The notes beneath the pieces were generated by a model that made no database searches, was not told where the DNA came from, and saw only the letters and a program-made list of their open reading frames with translations. The position numbers and the translations under genes are program-made. Shown here in pieces: positions 44,080-52,387 of a DNA stretch of 64,000 nt. The stretch comes from CALMKX01 sp036274895. GTDB lineage: Bacteria > Acidobacteriota > Thermoanaerobaculia > Multivoradales > SZUA-115. Each line of letters starts with the position of its first letter. Position 1 is the stretch's first letter. The stretch is taken from assembly GCA_036274895.1 (NCBI GenBank), contig DASUEU010000082.1, positions 1 through 64,000 on the forward strand, written 5' to 3'.

Positions 44080-45588
44080 ATGAGACGCGCTGCCATCGCT
44101 TTCGCCCTGCTCCTCAGCCTCCTTTCTGCCACCCTCTCCGCTCAGAACCTCGCCGACTTCGAGAAGCGCACCACGGTGCACCGCCTGGCCAACGGCTGGA
44201 CCTTCATCCTGGTCGAGCGGCACACGGCGCCGGTGTTCTCCTTCGCCACCCTGGTCGACGTCGGCTCGGCCCAGGAGGTGCCCGGCATCACCGGCCTGGC
44301 TCACATGTTCGAGCACATGGCCTTCAAGGGCACCACGCGCATCGGCACCATGGACTGGGAGAAAGAGAAGGTGGCCCTGGCCAGGGAGGCGGCGGCCTAC
44401 GAGGCGTGGCAGGCCGAGCGCCTGTCCCCGCAGAAGGACGCCGAAAAGCTCGCCCGCCTCGAGAAGGAGTTCCGGGCCGCCCAGGCTGAGGCCGCGAGCT
44501 TCGTGATCAAGAACGACTTCCCCAACCTCATCGAGCGGGAAGGTGGCGCCCAGCTCAACGCGTCCACCGGCGCCGACGCCACCCGCTACTTCTACTCCCT
44601 GCCGGCCAACAAGATCGAACTGTTCTGCCACCTCGAGTCCGAGCGCTTCCTGCGGCCGGTCTTGCGCGAGTTCTACCGCGAGCGGGACGTGGTGCAGGAG
44701 GAGCGGCGCATGGGGGTCGAGAACAACCCCACCGGCCGCCTGGTCAACCAGCTGATCGCCACCGCCTTCGTCGCCCACCCCTACGGCCAGCCGACCGTGG
44801 GGCACATGAGCGATCTGCAGTCCTTCACCGTGGCCGACGCCGAGCGCTTCTACCGCACCTGGTACGTGCCCTCGAGCTTCTACACGGCGGTCGTCGGCGA
44901 CATCGACCCCAAGACTCTGATCCCGATGCTCGAGCGCTACTTCGGCCGCCTGCCGGCCGGAGCGCCGCCCCCGCCACTGCGCACCGTGGAGCCACCCCAG
45001 CAGGCCGAGAAGAGCATCGTGCTGCGCGACCGCGCCCAGCCGATCTACATCGAGAGCTACCACCGGCCGGCCGCGACCCATGCCGACAACGCGATCTATC
45101 AGGCGATCGACGACATCCTCTCGAACGGCCGCACCTCCCGGCTCTACCGCCGCCTGGTCCGTGACGAGCAGATCGCCGTCGACTCCGGCTCCTTCTCCGG
45201 CTGGCCGGGTGAGAAGTACCCCAACCTCTGGGCGATCTACGCGGTGGCCGCTCCGGGGGCCACCAATGCCCAGGTGCAGGCGTCCCTGCGCGCCGAGCTC
45301 GACCGGCTGCGCACGGAGGACGTCACCGCCGCCGAGCTCGCCCGCTTCAAGACCAGGGCGCGGGCCGACCTGCTGCGAGGGCTCGGCAGCAACCTCGGTC
45401 TGGCCCGTCGGCTGGTCGACTACCAGCGCCTCTTCGGCGACTGGCGGGAGCTGTTCCGGGCCCTCGGCCGCCTGGAGGCGGTCAACGCCGCCGACGTCCG
45501 CCGGGTCGCCAACGAGACGATCAAGGAGAGCAACCGCACCGTCGCCATGCTCGAAACCCAACCCTCCAGCCCCGTCACCGGCCGCTGA
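44080..45588 (+). CDS. Exported M16 zinc peptidase, catalytic subunit
   Basis: 502 residues with a signal peptide ending LSAQ. The inverted zinc motif HMFEH is at 75-79 (His75, Glu78, His79). Between it and the next conserved block lies a charged helical insertion (about 95-150) not present in compact M16 enzymes. A second, non-catalytic half follows (LGSNLGLARRLVDYQ). Located in the periplasm. The next gene encodes the partner without a zinc site, so a heterodimer is likely. Confidence 0.93.
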   Translation: MRRAAIAFALLLSLLSATLSAQNLADFEKRTTVHRLANGWTFILVERHTAPVFSFATLVDVGSAQEVPGITGLAHMFEHMAFKGTTRIGTMDWEKEKVALAREAAAYEAWQAERLSPQKDAEKLARLEKEFRAAQAEAASFVIKNDFPNLIEREGGAQLNASTGADATRYFYSLPANKIELFCHLESERFLRPVLREFYRERDVVQEERRMGVENNPTGRLVNQLIATAFVAHPYGQPTVGHMSDLQSFTVADAERFYRTWYVPSSFYTAVVGDIDPKTLIPMLERYFGRLPAGAPPPPLRTVEPPQQAEKSIVLRDRAQPIYIESYHRPAATHADNAIYQAIDDILSNGRTSRLYRRLVRDEQIAVDSGSFSGWPGEKYPNLWAIYAVAAPGATNAQVQASLRAELDRLRTEDVTAAELARFKTRARADLLRGLGSNLGLARRLVDYQRLFGDWRELFRALGRLEAVNAADVRRVANETIKESNRTVAMLETQPSSPVTGR

Positions 45589-45608
45589 GCGGCAGAGCCG
45601 AGACCACC

Positions 45609-47075
45609 ATGCCCCGTGCTTCGAGAGCCCTCGCTTCCGGCCTGCTCGCCTTTCTCCCGCTGGCCGCCCCAATACTCGCCCAGGTCGAGCGGGTCGAGGA
45701 CCTGCGGTACCCGCCCCTGCCCAAGTTCGAGATCCCGGCCCCCGAGCGCCTCACTCTCGCCAACGGGCTCACCGTGCTGCTGCTCGCGGACTCCGAGCTG
45801 CCCCTGGCTCGAGCCACCGCCTACGTGGCGACCGGCACGGTCGACGACCCGCCTGGCAAAGTGGGCCTGGTGGCGATCGGCGCCGATCTGCTGCGCTCGG
45901 GCGGCGCCGGAGCCCGCTCCGCCGAGGAGCTGGACGACCTGCTCGACACCCGGGCCACGACCATCGAGGCGGCGGCACTCGAAGACGCCCTGACCGTGCG
46001 CCTCGACTGCCTCTCCGCCGATCTACCCGAGATGCTCGGGGTGTTCGCGGACGTGCTGCGCCGGCCCCGCTTCGACCAGGAGTTGCTCGAAGTGGCGAAG
46101 AACAGCCAGGCCGCCGAAGTGGCGCGGCAGAACGACTCGCCCCAGCAGATCCTCTTCCGCGAGCTCGGTGAGCTGGTCTACGGCGACGCCTCCCCTTACG
46201 CCCGGCAGCCCGGCTTCGCCTCCCTGGCCGCAGTCACCCGGGCCGATCTGGTGGGCTGGCATGCCGCGACCTTCCACCCCAACCGGATCGTCCTCGGCTT
46301 CGTCGGGGACTTCGACCGCGCCGCGTTGCTCGCCCGGCTCGACCAGGTCTTCGGCGACTGGCCACAGGGACCGAGCTGGGACCGGCACCGGGTGGACACC
46401 CTCCCCGCGCCGCCCCCCGGCCTCCACCGCGTCGCACAGGACCAGGTCAACCAATCCTTCCTCGCCATGGGCTACCTGGGGATTCGCCGCGACGACCCGG
46501 ACTATTACGCCGTTGAGCTGATGAACCAGGTGCTCTCCGGCACCTTCGCCTCCCGCCTCTTCTCCAACGTGCGAACCAAGAAGGGGCTGGCCTACAGCGT
46601 CCGCGGCGAGGTCGGCGGCGAGTTCTCCTACCCCGGGTTGACCAGGTTCTGGATGTCGACCAAGGCGGCGACCACGGCGGCCGGGCTCGACGCCCTGCGC
46701 GCCGAGATCGAGGGCATGGTGACCTCGCCGCCAGGGGAAGAGGAGGTCCAGAAGGCCAAGGCCTCGATCCTCAACTCCTTCATCTTCAACTCGGACACCC
46801 GCACCAAGGTGCTCAACCAGCAGCTCGCCTTCGCCTACTACGGCTACCCGACCGACTGGCTGGAGCGTTACCAGGCCGGCATCGAGGCGGTGACCCCGGA
46901 GCAAGTCCTCGCGGCCGCGAAGAAGTACCTGCGGCCCAAAGACCTGGTGATCCTCGTGGTGGGACCCACCCAGGGCCTCGACCGCCCCCTCGAGAGCTAC
47001 GGCCCGGTCACCGAGCGCGACGTGACGATCGCTCCTCCCCCCGGAGCAGCCGGCGATGGGGAGGGGCGACGGTGA
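45609..47075 (+). CDS. Exported M16-family subunit lacking the zinc motif
   Basis: 488 residues with a signal peptide ending ILAQ. The fold is M16 (LTLANGLTVLLLADSELPLA and KKGLAYSVRGEVGG), but the HxxEH position reads GLVAIGADLLRSGG, so it cannot bind zinc there. Such subunits form the other half of the clamshell and present substrate to the catalytic partner. It starts 20 bp after that partner. Its 3' end overlaps the convergent channel-like gene by 68 bp. Confidence 0.92.
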   Translation: MPRASRALASGLLAFLPLAAPILAQVERVEDLRYPPLPKFEIPAPERLTLANGLTVLLLADSELPLARATAYVATGTVDDPPGKVGLVAIGADLLRSGGAGARSAEELDDLLDTRATTIEAAALEDALTVRLDCLSADLPEMLGVFADVLRRPRFDQELLEVAKNSQAAEVARQNDSPQQILFRELGELVYGDASPYARQPGFASLAAVTRADLVGWHAATFHPNRIVLGFVGDFDRAALLARLDQVFGDWPQGPSWDRHRVDTLPAPPPGLHRVAQDQVNQSFLAMGYLGIRRDDPDYYAVELMNQVLSGTFASRLFSNVRTKKGLAYSVRGEVGGEFSYPGLTRFWMSTKAATTAAGLDALRAEIEGMVTSPPGEEEVQKAKASILNSFIFNSDTRTKVLNQQLAFAYYGYPTDWLERYQAGIEAVTPEQVLAAAKKYLRPKDLVILVVGPTQGLDRPLESYGPVTERDVTIAPPPGAAGDGEGRR

Positions 47076-47997
47076 AGTTGATGAAAACGATCAGCAGCAC
47101 CAGACCGATCAGCACCTCGGCCATCACCAGCCAGCGCACCACCGGGCTCAGCGGCTGAATTTCGCCGAAGCTCGCGCCGGCGAGGGTGAGCAGGCTGAAG
47201 TAGTAGAAGTCGGCGAAGGTCCAGATCGGCTCACGGAAGATCTCCAGGCTCTCCACCTCGAGCCGCTCGCTCTCCCGGGCCTCCAGGTCCGCAATCTCTC
47301 GCTCGAGGCGGGCGATCTTCTCGGCGTCCCGGAGCTTGCCCTTGAGCGCCTCCTGCTGCTTCTCGAGCTCGCGCCCGTAGACCTCCAGCTGATAGCCCAG
47401 GGCGCTGGCCGTGGAACGCAGCCACGGCAGGTACTCCCGGCCCACCACCGGGAGCTCGGTGACGTTGCGCGCCACCACCTCCTCGATTTCTCGGCCGTCC
47501 TGCCGCCCGACCAGCACCACCCGCTGCACCGGCGGCGTCGAGCGTGCGGGCTTGAGCTCGGCCCGGCGCACCGCGAAGATCACCCGCGCCTCCCCCTCGC
47601 CCAGCTCGGTCGCGACGACCTTCTTGCCCCAGGGCAGGACGCCCAGAGCCTCCCGCGGCGCCTGGGAGAGCAGCCGCGGCTCACCTCGTTCCAGGGCCGC
47701 CTGCACTCGTTCCACCAGGGTCTTGCGGTCCTTCAGCTCCGAGCAGAGGCGGGCGAAAGTGTGCACCCCTTCTTCCGCCGACCGGCGTCCGGCCTCGTAG
47801 CTCGACCACTGCTGCTCCACGTAGAGCCGCCGCTGGGCCTCGAGGATCGCCGGGTTGACCAGGAACCACTCCGGATGCCGCCCCCAGACCAGCCGATAGC
47901 CGAGGGCGAAGGCAGCGGCCACCGCCAGGTAGATCAGGAAGACCAGCAGGAGCTTGAGGTTGTTCCGCCGCCAGAGCATGCGGCGCAGGGATTCCAT
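47008..47997 (-). CDS. Two-TM channel-like protein with a non-canonical filter
   Basis: 329 residues. TM1 about 14-34; a large soluble region (about 40-255) with a coiled coil near 205-250; then a pore-like segment (FADFYYFSLLTLAGASFGE) and TM2 about 288-309. The layout and the Pro after the filter follow two-TM K+ channels, but the TVGYGD-type filter reads AGASFGE at 273-279. Selectivity therefore cannot be assumed. The soluble region between TM1 and the pore is far larger than in typical channels. Confidence 0.65.
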   Translation of the reverse strand: MESLRRMLWRRNNLKLLLVFLIYLAVAAAFALGYRLVWGRHPEWFLVNPAILEAQRRLYVEQQWSSYEAGRRSAEEGVHTFARLCSELKDRKTLVERVQAALERGEPRLLSQAPREALGVLPWGKKVVATELGEGEARVIFAVRRAELKPARSTPPVQRVVLVGRQDGREIEEVVARNVTELPVVGREYLPWLRSTASALGYQLEVYGRELEKQQEALKGKLRDAEKIARLEREIADLEARESERLEVESLEIFREPIWTFADFYYFSLLTLAGASFGEIQPLSPVVRWLVMAEVLIGLVLLIVFINFTVAPPHRRLLRGEERSSRRAR

Positions 47998-48088
47998 CCG
48001 TGCTCCTTCCGTGCGTCCCGGCCGGAGTAAGATCTGGGCTCGTGATCTGCCTCATCCTACTCGCAACTGCCCGGGGAACCCACCTCCG

Positions 48089-48700
48089 ATGAGCTTCCCT
48101 CGCCCCTTCTCGAGCTCCCGGCCTCACCCCTGGCACGGGCTCGAGCCTGGTCCGGACCCGCCCCGGCGGGTCCACGCCTGGATCGAGATCACGCCCTTCG
48201 ACCTGATCAAGTACGAGGTGGACAAGGTCAGCGGCTACCTCAAGGTCGACCGCCCCCAGCGCACGTCGTCGCTGCCCCCCACCCTCTACGGCTTCGTCCC
48301 CCGCACCTATTGCGGCGAGCGGGTGGCGCGGCTGTGCCCGGGCGCCGAGGTGGGCGACGGCGATCCCCTGGACATCTGCGTGATCTCCGAGCGGCCGATC
48401 ACCCGCTCCGAGGTGCTGGTGGCGGCGCGGGTGATCGGCGGCCTCCAGATGGTGGACCACGGCGAGGCCGACGACAAGATCGTCGCCGTGCTCGACAACG
48501 ACCCGGTGTGGGCCGCAGTCGAGAGCATCGAGAACCTACCCGCCGCCTACCTCGATCGCCTGCGCCACTACTTCGAGACCTACAAGCTCTTACCTGGCGC
48601 GCCCCCCTCGGTGACCATCCAGACCGTCTATCCCAAGGAGCATGCCTGGGCGGTCATCGAGGCCTCCCTCGCCGACTACGCCGAAGAGGCGGCGCGGTAA
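48089..48700 (+). CDS. ppa: Inorganic pyrophosphatase, family I
   Basis: 203 residues. KYEVDK, YGFVPRTYCG and DGDPLDICVISE carry the substrate and Mg2+-binding acids, and EADDKIVAV the conserved Asp-Lys. The ATG at 48089 matches the family length; about 15 N-terminal residues look extra. Drives biosynthesis by removing pyrophosphate. It is followed by the lipoprotein gene 28 bp later. Confidence 0.95.
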   Translation: MSFPRPFSSSRPHPWHGLEPGPDPPRRVHAWIEITPFDLIKYEVDKVSGYLKVDRPQRTSSLPPTLYGFVPRTYCGERVARLCPGAEVGDGDPLDICVISERPITRSEVLVAARVIGGLQMVDHGEADDKIVAVLDNDPVWAAVESIENLPAAYLDRLRHYFETYKLLPGAPPSVTIQTVYPKEHAWAVIEASLADYAEEAAR

Positions 48701-48728
48701 GGCGGGCCTGGGGCAACAGATCTCGAGG

Positions 48729-49568
48729 ATGCGCGCATACCGTTGCCTGCTGTCTGCTCTGCTCTTGGCGGCGGGCTGTGCCTCCACCGGCGTTCGGTCC
48801 GGCTCGGTAACGGTTCTCCCCCTCTCCCCCTACGTCGGCAAGCTGCGCAGCCTGGAGCTGACCTCGCCTCCCGGCGGCCGGCTGCTCTTCGACACCGGCG
48901 GTGGCCTGACCTTGCTGAGCCCGGACCTGGCGGCCCGGGCGGGATGTGCGCCGTACACCCGGCGCACCGGCTTGCGCATGAGCGGGGAGCGCTTCGACGT
49001 CGCCACCTGCGGCCCCGTCGGCCTGGGCTTCGGGAACTTGCGCGTCGCAGCGGAGGCCGGGGTCTTCGACCTCGCCACCCTGTTGCCGGCGGGCCTGCCC
49101 AAGGTCGATGGGCTCGCTTCCCTCCAGACCTTCGCCGGCCTCACCCTCACCATCGACCTGGCTCGCAGCCAGATCACCGTCGGGTCGCCCCCGAGCCCGG
49201 CCCTCGAGCGGCGCCTCCGGCCTCTCGGGCTTCGGGTGAGCCACAGCTTCGGCAGCGCCGGCCTCGATGTGTTTCTCCAAATCGACGGGCGTTCCGGGGC
49301 TCTGTGGTTCGAGCTCGACTCGGGCAACCTCGACGAAGTGCTGATCTCCTCGCGGCTCTTGGGCGAGCTGCCGCTCACGACGGACGAGCGGTCCGCCCTT
49401 CAGGCCGGAGCCACGGTCGAGATCCAGCTGCCGATCCGCGGCCTCGGCCCGGTCGCCGTGCGGGCGCGCCAGGCGGAGCTGATCCACGACGGCGTCCTCA
49501 ACGCCGCCTTCCTCGAGCGCTACGTCGTGGTGCTCGACTTGGCGGCGGGCCGGGCGTGGGTCGACTGA
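48729..49568 (+). CDS. Lipoprotein with retropepsin-like aspartyl-protease motif
   Basis: 279 residues. The lipobox LLAAGC places Cys17 as the lipidated residue. LLFDTGGGLTLL gives the Asp-Thr-Gly of a single-lobe pepsin/retropepsin fold; a second DSG-type motif (FELDSGNLDEVLIS) suggests a two-lobed protein. The assignment rests on these motifs. It would face the periplasm or cell surface. I chose the ATG at 48729 because the signal peptide starts there. Confidence 0.75.
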   Translation: MRAYRCLLSALLLAAGCASTGVRSGSVTVLPLSPYVGKLRSLELTSPPGGRLLFDTGGGLTLLSPDLAARAGCAPYTRRTGLRMSGERFDVATCGPVGLGFGNLRVAAEAGVFDLATLLPAGLPKVDGLASLQTFAGLTLTIDLARSQITVGSPPSPALERRLRPLGLRVSHSFGSAGLDVFLQIDGRSGALWFELDSGNLDEVLISSRLLGELPLTTDERSALQAGATVEIQLPIRGLGPVAVRARQAELIHDGVLNAAFLERYVVVLDLAAGRAWVD

Positions 49569-49578
49569 GGGGCTCCGT

Positions 49579-52188
49579 TCAGAACCGCCAATTCTCGTTG
49601 CGCGAGCCGGAGCCGCTCGCGGGAACGGTGTAAGTGCGGTTGGCGCCGGTCTCCCAGGTCGTCGAGCCGCCCTGGCGCATGATGTACTTGTACTCGATCG
49701 TCTGGCCCTTGCTGCCGGTGAAGAAGACCGGTCCGCTCCAGGTGTCCGTGTCCACCCAGTTGAGCCTCACCGCCTTGGTCACGTCCCAGTTCCCCAGCTC
49801 GGGCTTGTTGCCCACCACGTAGAGGTCCTGCCCGGGCTGGGTGACGAAGCCGTTGACCGTGAAGTCCACCCGCACCGCCTCCCCCGCCGTACACGGCCGC
49901 GCCGCGAGCACCAGGCTCGAGCGGGCCTGCACGCCCCAGCTGGTGCCGGCGACCTTGGGCAGCAGCTGGCTGTTCCAGGCCGAGACCGCCGGGTCGAAGT
50001 AAACGTTGCCGGTGCCCTCGGCCCAGTCGGCGGTGTCCGCCACCAGCCACCAGCACTGCCCGCCGGCGAGCGAGGGCAGGTTGAAGGTCAGGTTGCCCCA
50101 GTAGGCGTTGTAGGCCACGTAGAGGTCCGGGGCGTCCGGGCTGCCACCGGTCTCGGCGCTTCCACCGTCGATCTGGAAGGCGATCGAACGCGAGGAGGAG
50201 CTCCAATCCGGCGCGCCCACGCTCGTGCCGTGCCAGCGTAGGTCGGCCAGGCCGTCGCCGTCGTGGTCCGAGCCGGACACCGGCGAGGAGCGCCGCAGCC
50301 CCGGGTGGGCCTTGCGCAGCGCCGCCAGCTTGCGGAAGAACTGATACTGCTTGGAGTTGGTGTTGAGCAAGCTCCAGTCGTACCAGCCGCAGGCGTTGTC
50401 CGCCATGTAGCCGTTGTTGTTGCCGGACTGGGTGCGGCGTAGCTCGTCGCCGCCCAAGAGCATGGGCACGCCGTGATCGATCAGCAGCTGCGTGGCGAAG
50501 TTGCGGATCTGGCGCCGGCGCAGCACCTCGTCACCACCGGAATCCCAGCTGTCGTTCGCATCGCTGCCCGAGCTCGGGTCGGCGCCCGTGGGATTGCAGG
50601 GGCCGACGCCGTTCTGCTTGGTGTTGTAGGCCACCAGGTCGGCGAGGGTGAAGCCGTCGTGAGCGGTGACGAAGTTGACGCTCTCCTCCGGCTCGGCGAA
50701 GCCGCTCCAGGTGCCGGTGATCGAGGCTCCCAGGCCGCCCACCTGGGCCGCGTCCCCCTTGCCGAAGCGGCGCACGTTGTCGCGGTAGAAGCCGTTCCAC
50801 TCGCTCCAGCCCGCGGGGAATTGGCCGACGCCGTAGCCGGCGGTGTCCCAGGCCTCAGCCACCACCTTGAACGCCTTGGTCTGGGCGAGTTGGGCGACGT
50901 CGAGCAGGGTCTGGGCGTTGGCGTTGAACACCCGGCCGTCCGCGCCCTCGCGGCCGAGGGTGTAGGCGAGGTCGAAGCGGAAGCCGTCCACCCGCATCAC
51001 GTCGGCCCAGTAGGTCAGGCTGTCGAGGATCAGCCGCCGCACTGCCGGCCGGCTGGCGTTGAGGTTGTTGCCGGTGCCGGTGGTCTCCCAATAGCAGCTC
51101 TTGTCGTCACCCAGGGTGTAGTAGCTGGCGTTGTCGAGGCCGCGGAAGCTCAAGTAGCGCACGGCGTTGCCGGCGCAGGCGCCACCCTCGGCGGTGTGGT
51201 TGAACACCACGTCCAGCCACACCTCGATGCCCTGGGCGTGCGCCGCCTTGACCATCTCCTTGAACTCGTTGACCTGCTGGCCGGCGGTGAGGGTGCAGTT
51301 CGCAACGTCCGTGCACAGGTACTCGCGGTTTGGGGCGAAGAACTGGGTGGTCATGTAGCCCCAGTAGTTGGTGCGGTCGGCGGCAGCGCCGCCCACCGGA
51401 TCGTCAAACTGCAGGTACTCGTGCACCGGCAGCAACTCGACGGCCGTGACTCCCAGGCCCGTGAAGAAGGAGGCCCGGGCGCCGAAGCCGTCGTAGGTGC
51501 CGCGCAGGACGGCCGACAGGCTGGAGTCGTTCCTGGTGAAGCCGCGCAGGTGGACCTCGTAGGCGATCGAGTCCTTCATCGGGGTCTGGGGCTTGCTGTC
51601 GGCGCCCCAGGCGAATGCCGCGTCATCGATCACGATCGACTTCGGCATGGCTCCCGCCGAGTCGACGAAGGCGTAGGTGTTGGTGCCGCCGAGAATGGCC
51701 GTCGAGTAATGAGCCTGGCCGTCGCCGCCCACCACCCGCAGAGGCTCGCCGGTCACCGCCTTGGCGTAGGGGTCCATCAGCAACTTGTTGGGGTTGAAGC
51801 GGTTGCCGCTGCCGTCCACGTGCGACACGAAGCCGACGTTGCTGCCCGCCGTCCAGCTGGCGCTGTAGGGCCAGTTGGGACCCCAGGCGCGCAGGCCGTA
51901 GAGGGTACCGGCTCCCGCGGCGGAGACGGTGACCGTCCAGACGTGGTTGACCGTGTCGGTCTTGGTCATGGTGTGTCGGGCCGTCGGCGTCGAGGCCGTG
52001 GGGCTCGAGAACAGCCAGACCTCGATGCGGGTGGCGTTCTGAGTGAAGACGGCGAACTGCACGCCGCCCGAGACCAGAGTGGCGCCGAGCGGCGTCTGGG
52101 CCCCGGCCGGGACGGCCGAGAGCGAGAGGCAAGCGAACAGGGCAAGGAGCGGAGCCCGCAAGGAACGGGCAGAGGGGAAGGGGCACAT
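49579..52188 (-). CDS. Secreted isoamylase-type GH13 debranching enzyme with starch-binding domain
   Basis: Hydrolyses alpha-1,6 branches of glycogen or starch outside the cell. 869 residues: signal peptide (about 1-30), CBM48 (about 35-150), GH13 barrel (about 200-660) with nucleophile Asp406 (DGFRFD), acid/base Glu445 (VVAEAWD) and Asp511 (TAHDGF), a C-terminal beta domain, then a CBM20-like domain (about 770-869; VDFTVNGFVTQPGQDLYVVG). GGAGG precedes the ATG. A TTGACA -35 is present at 52333-52338. Confidence 0.92.
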   Translation of the reverse strand: MCPFPSARSLRAPLLALFACLSLSAVPAGAQTPLGATLVSGGVQFAVFTQNATRIEVWLFSSPTASTPTARHTMTKTDTVNHVWTVTVSAAGAGTLYGLRAWGPNWPYSASWTAGSNVGFVSHVDGSGNRFNPNKLLMDPYAKAVTGEPLRVVGGDGQAHYSTAILGGTNTYAFVDSAGAMPKSIVIDDAAFAWGADSKPQTPMKDSIAYEVHLRGFTRNDSSLSAVLRGTYDGFGARASFFTGLGVTAVELLPVHEYLQFDDPVGGAAADRTNYWGYMTTQFFAPNREYLCTDVANCTLTAGQQVNEFKEMVKAAHAQGIEVWLDVVFNHTAEGGACAGNAVRYLSFRGLDNASYYTLGDDKSCYWETTGTGNNLNASRPAVRRLILDSLTYWADVMRVDGFRFDLAYTLGREGADGRVFNANAQTLLDVAQLAQTKAFKVVAEAWDTAGYGVGQFPAGWSEWNGFYRDNVRRFGKGDAAQVGGLGASITGTWSGFAEPEESVNFVTAHDGFTLADLVAYNTKQNGVGPCNPTGADPSSGSDANDSWDSGGDEVLRRRQIRNFATQLLIDHGVPMLLGGDELRRTQSGNNNGYMADNACGWYDWSLLNTNSKQYQFFRKLAALRKAHPGLRRSSPVSGSDHDGDGLADLRWHGTSVGAPDWSSSSRSIAFQIDGGSAETGGSPDAPDLYVAYNAYWGNLTFNLPSLAGGQCWWLVADTADWAEGTGNVYFDPAVSAWNSQLLPKVAGTSWGVQARSSLVLAARPCTAGEAVRVDFTVNGFVTQPGQDLYVVGNKPELGNWDVTKAVRLNWVDTDTWSGPVFFTGSKGQTIEYKYIMRQGGSTTWETGANRTYTVPASGSGSRNENWRF

Positions 52189-52332
52189 GCAGGAGTCCTC
52201 CGGCTGGTGGGGGGCGAATGGGCGAAGAAAGGGAGGGGCCGGCCGGGCGTCTCGATCCCCGGTGCACGACTCGCTGGTCACCGCGGCACAGATCCGCTCC
52301 CGCAAAGAAGAGTGCGCATGTCGGAAGAAACG

Positions 52333-52338
52333 TGTCAA
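52333..52338 (-). promoter_or_regulatory. Consensus -35 TTGACA ahead of the isoamylase gene
   Basis: On the minus strand. The -10 at the expected distance is poor (GCACTC at 17 nt or CACTCT at 18 nt), so an activator is likely needed. An A/T-rich stretch just upstream (revcomp of 52339-52347) could be an UP element. The leader would be about 115 nt. Confidence 0.35.
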
Positions 52339-52387
52339 GCGTTTTATCGGTTTGCGCCACCCCGGCCACCGCGACATACTCCTCGAG

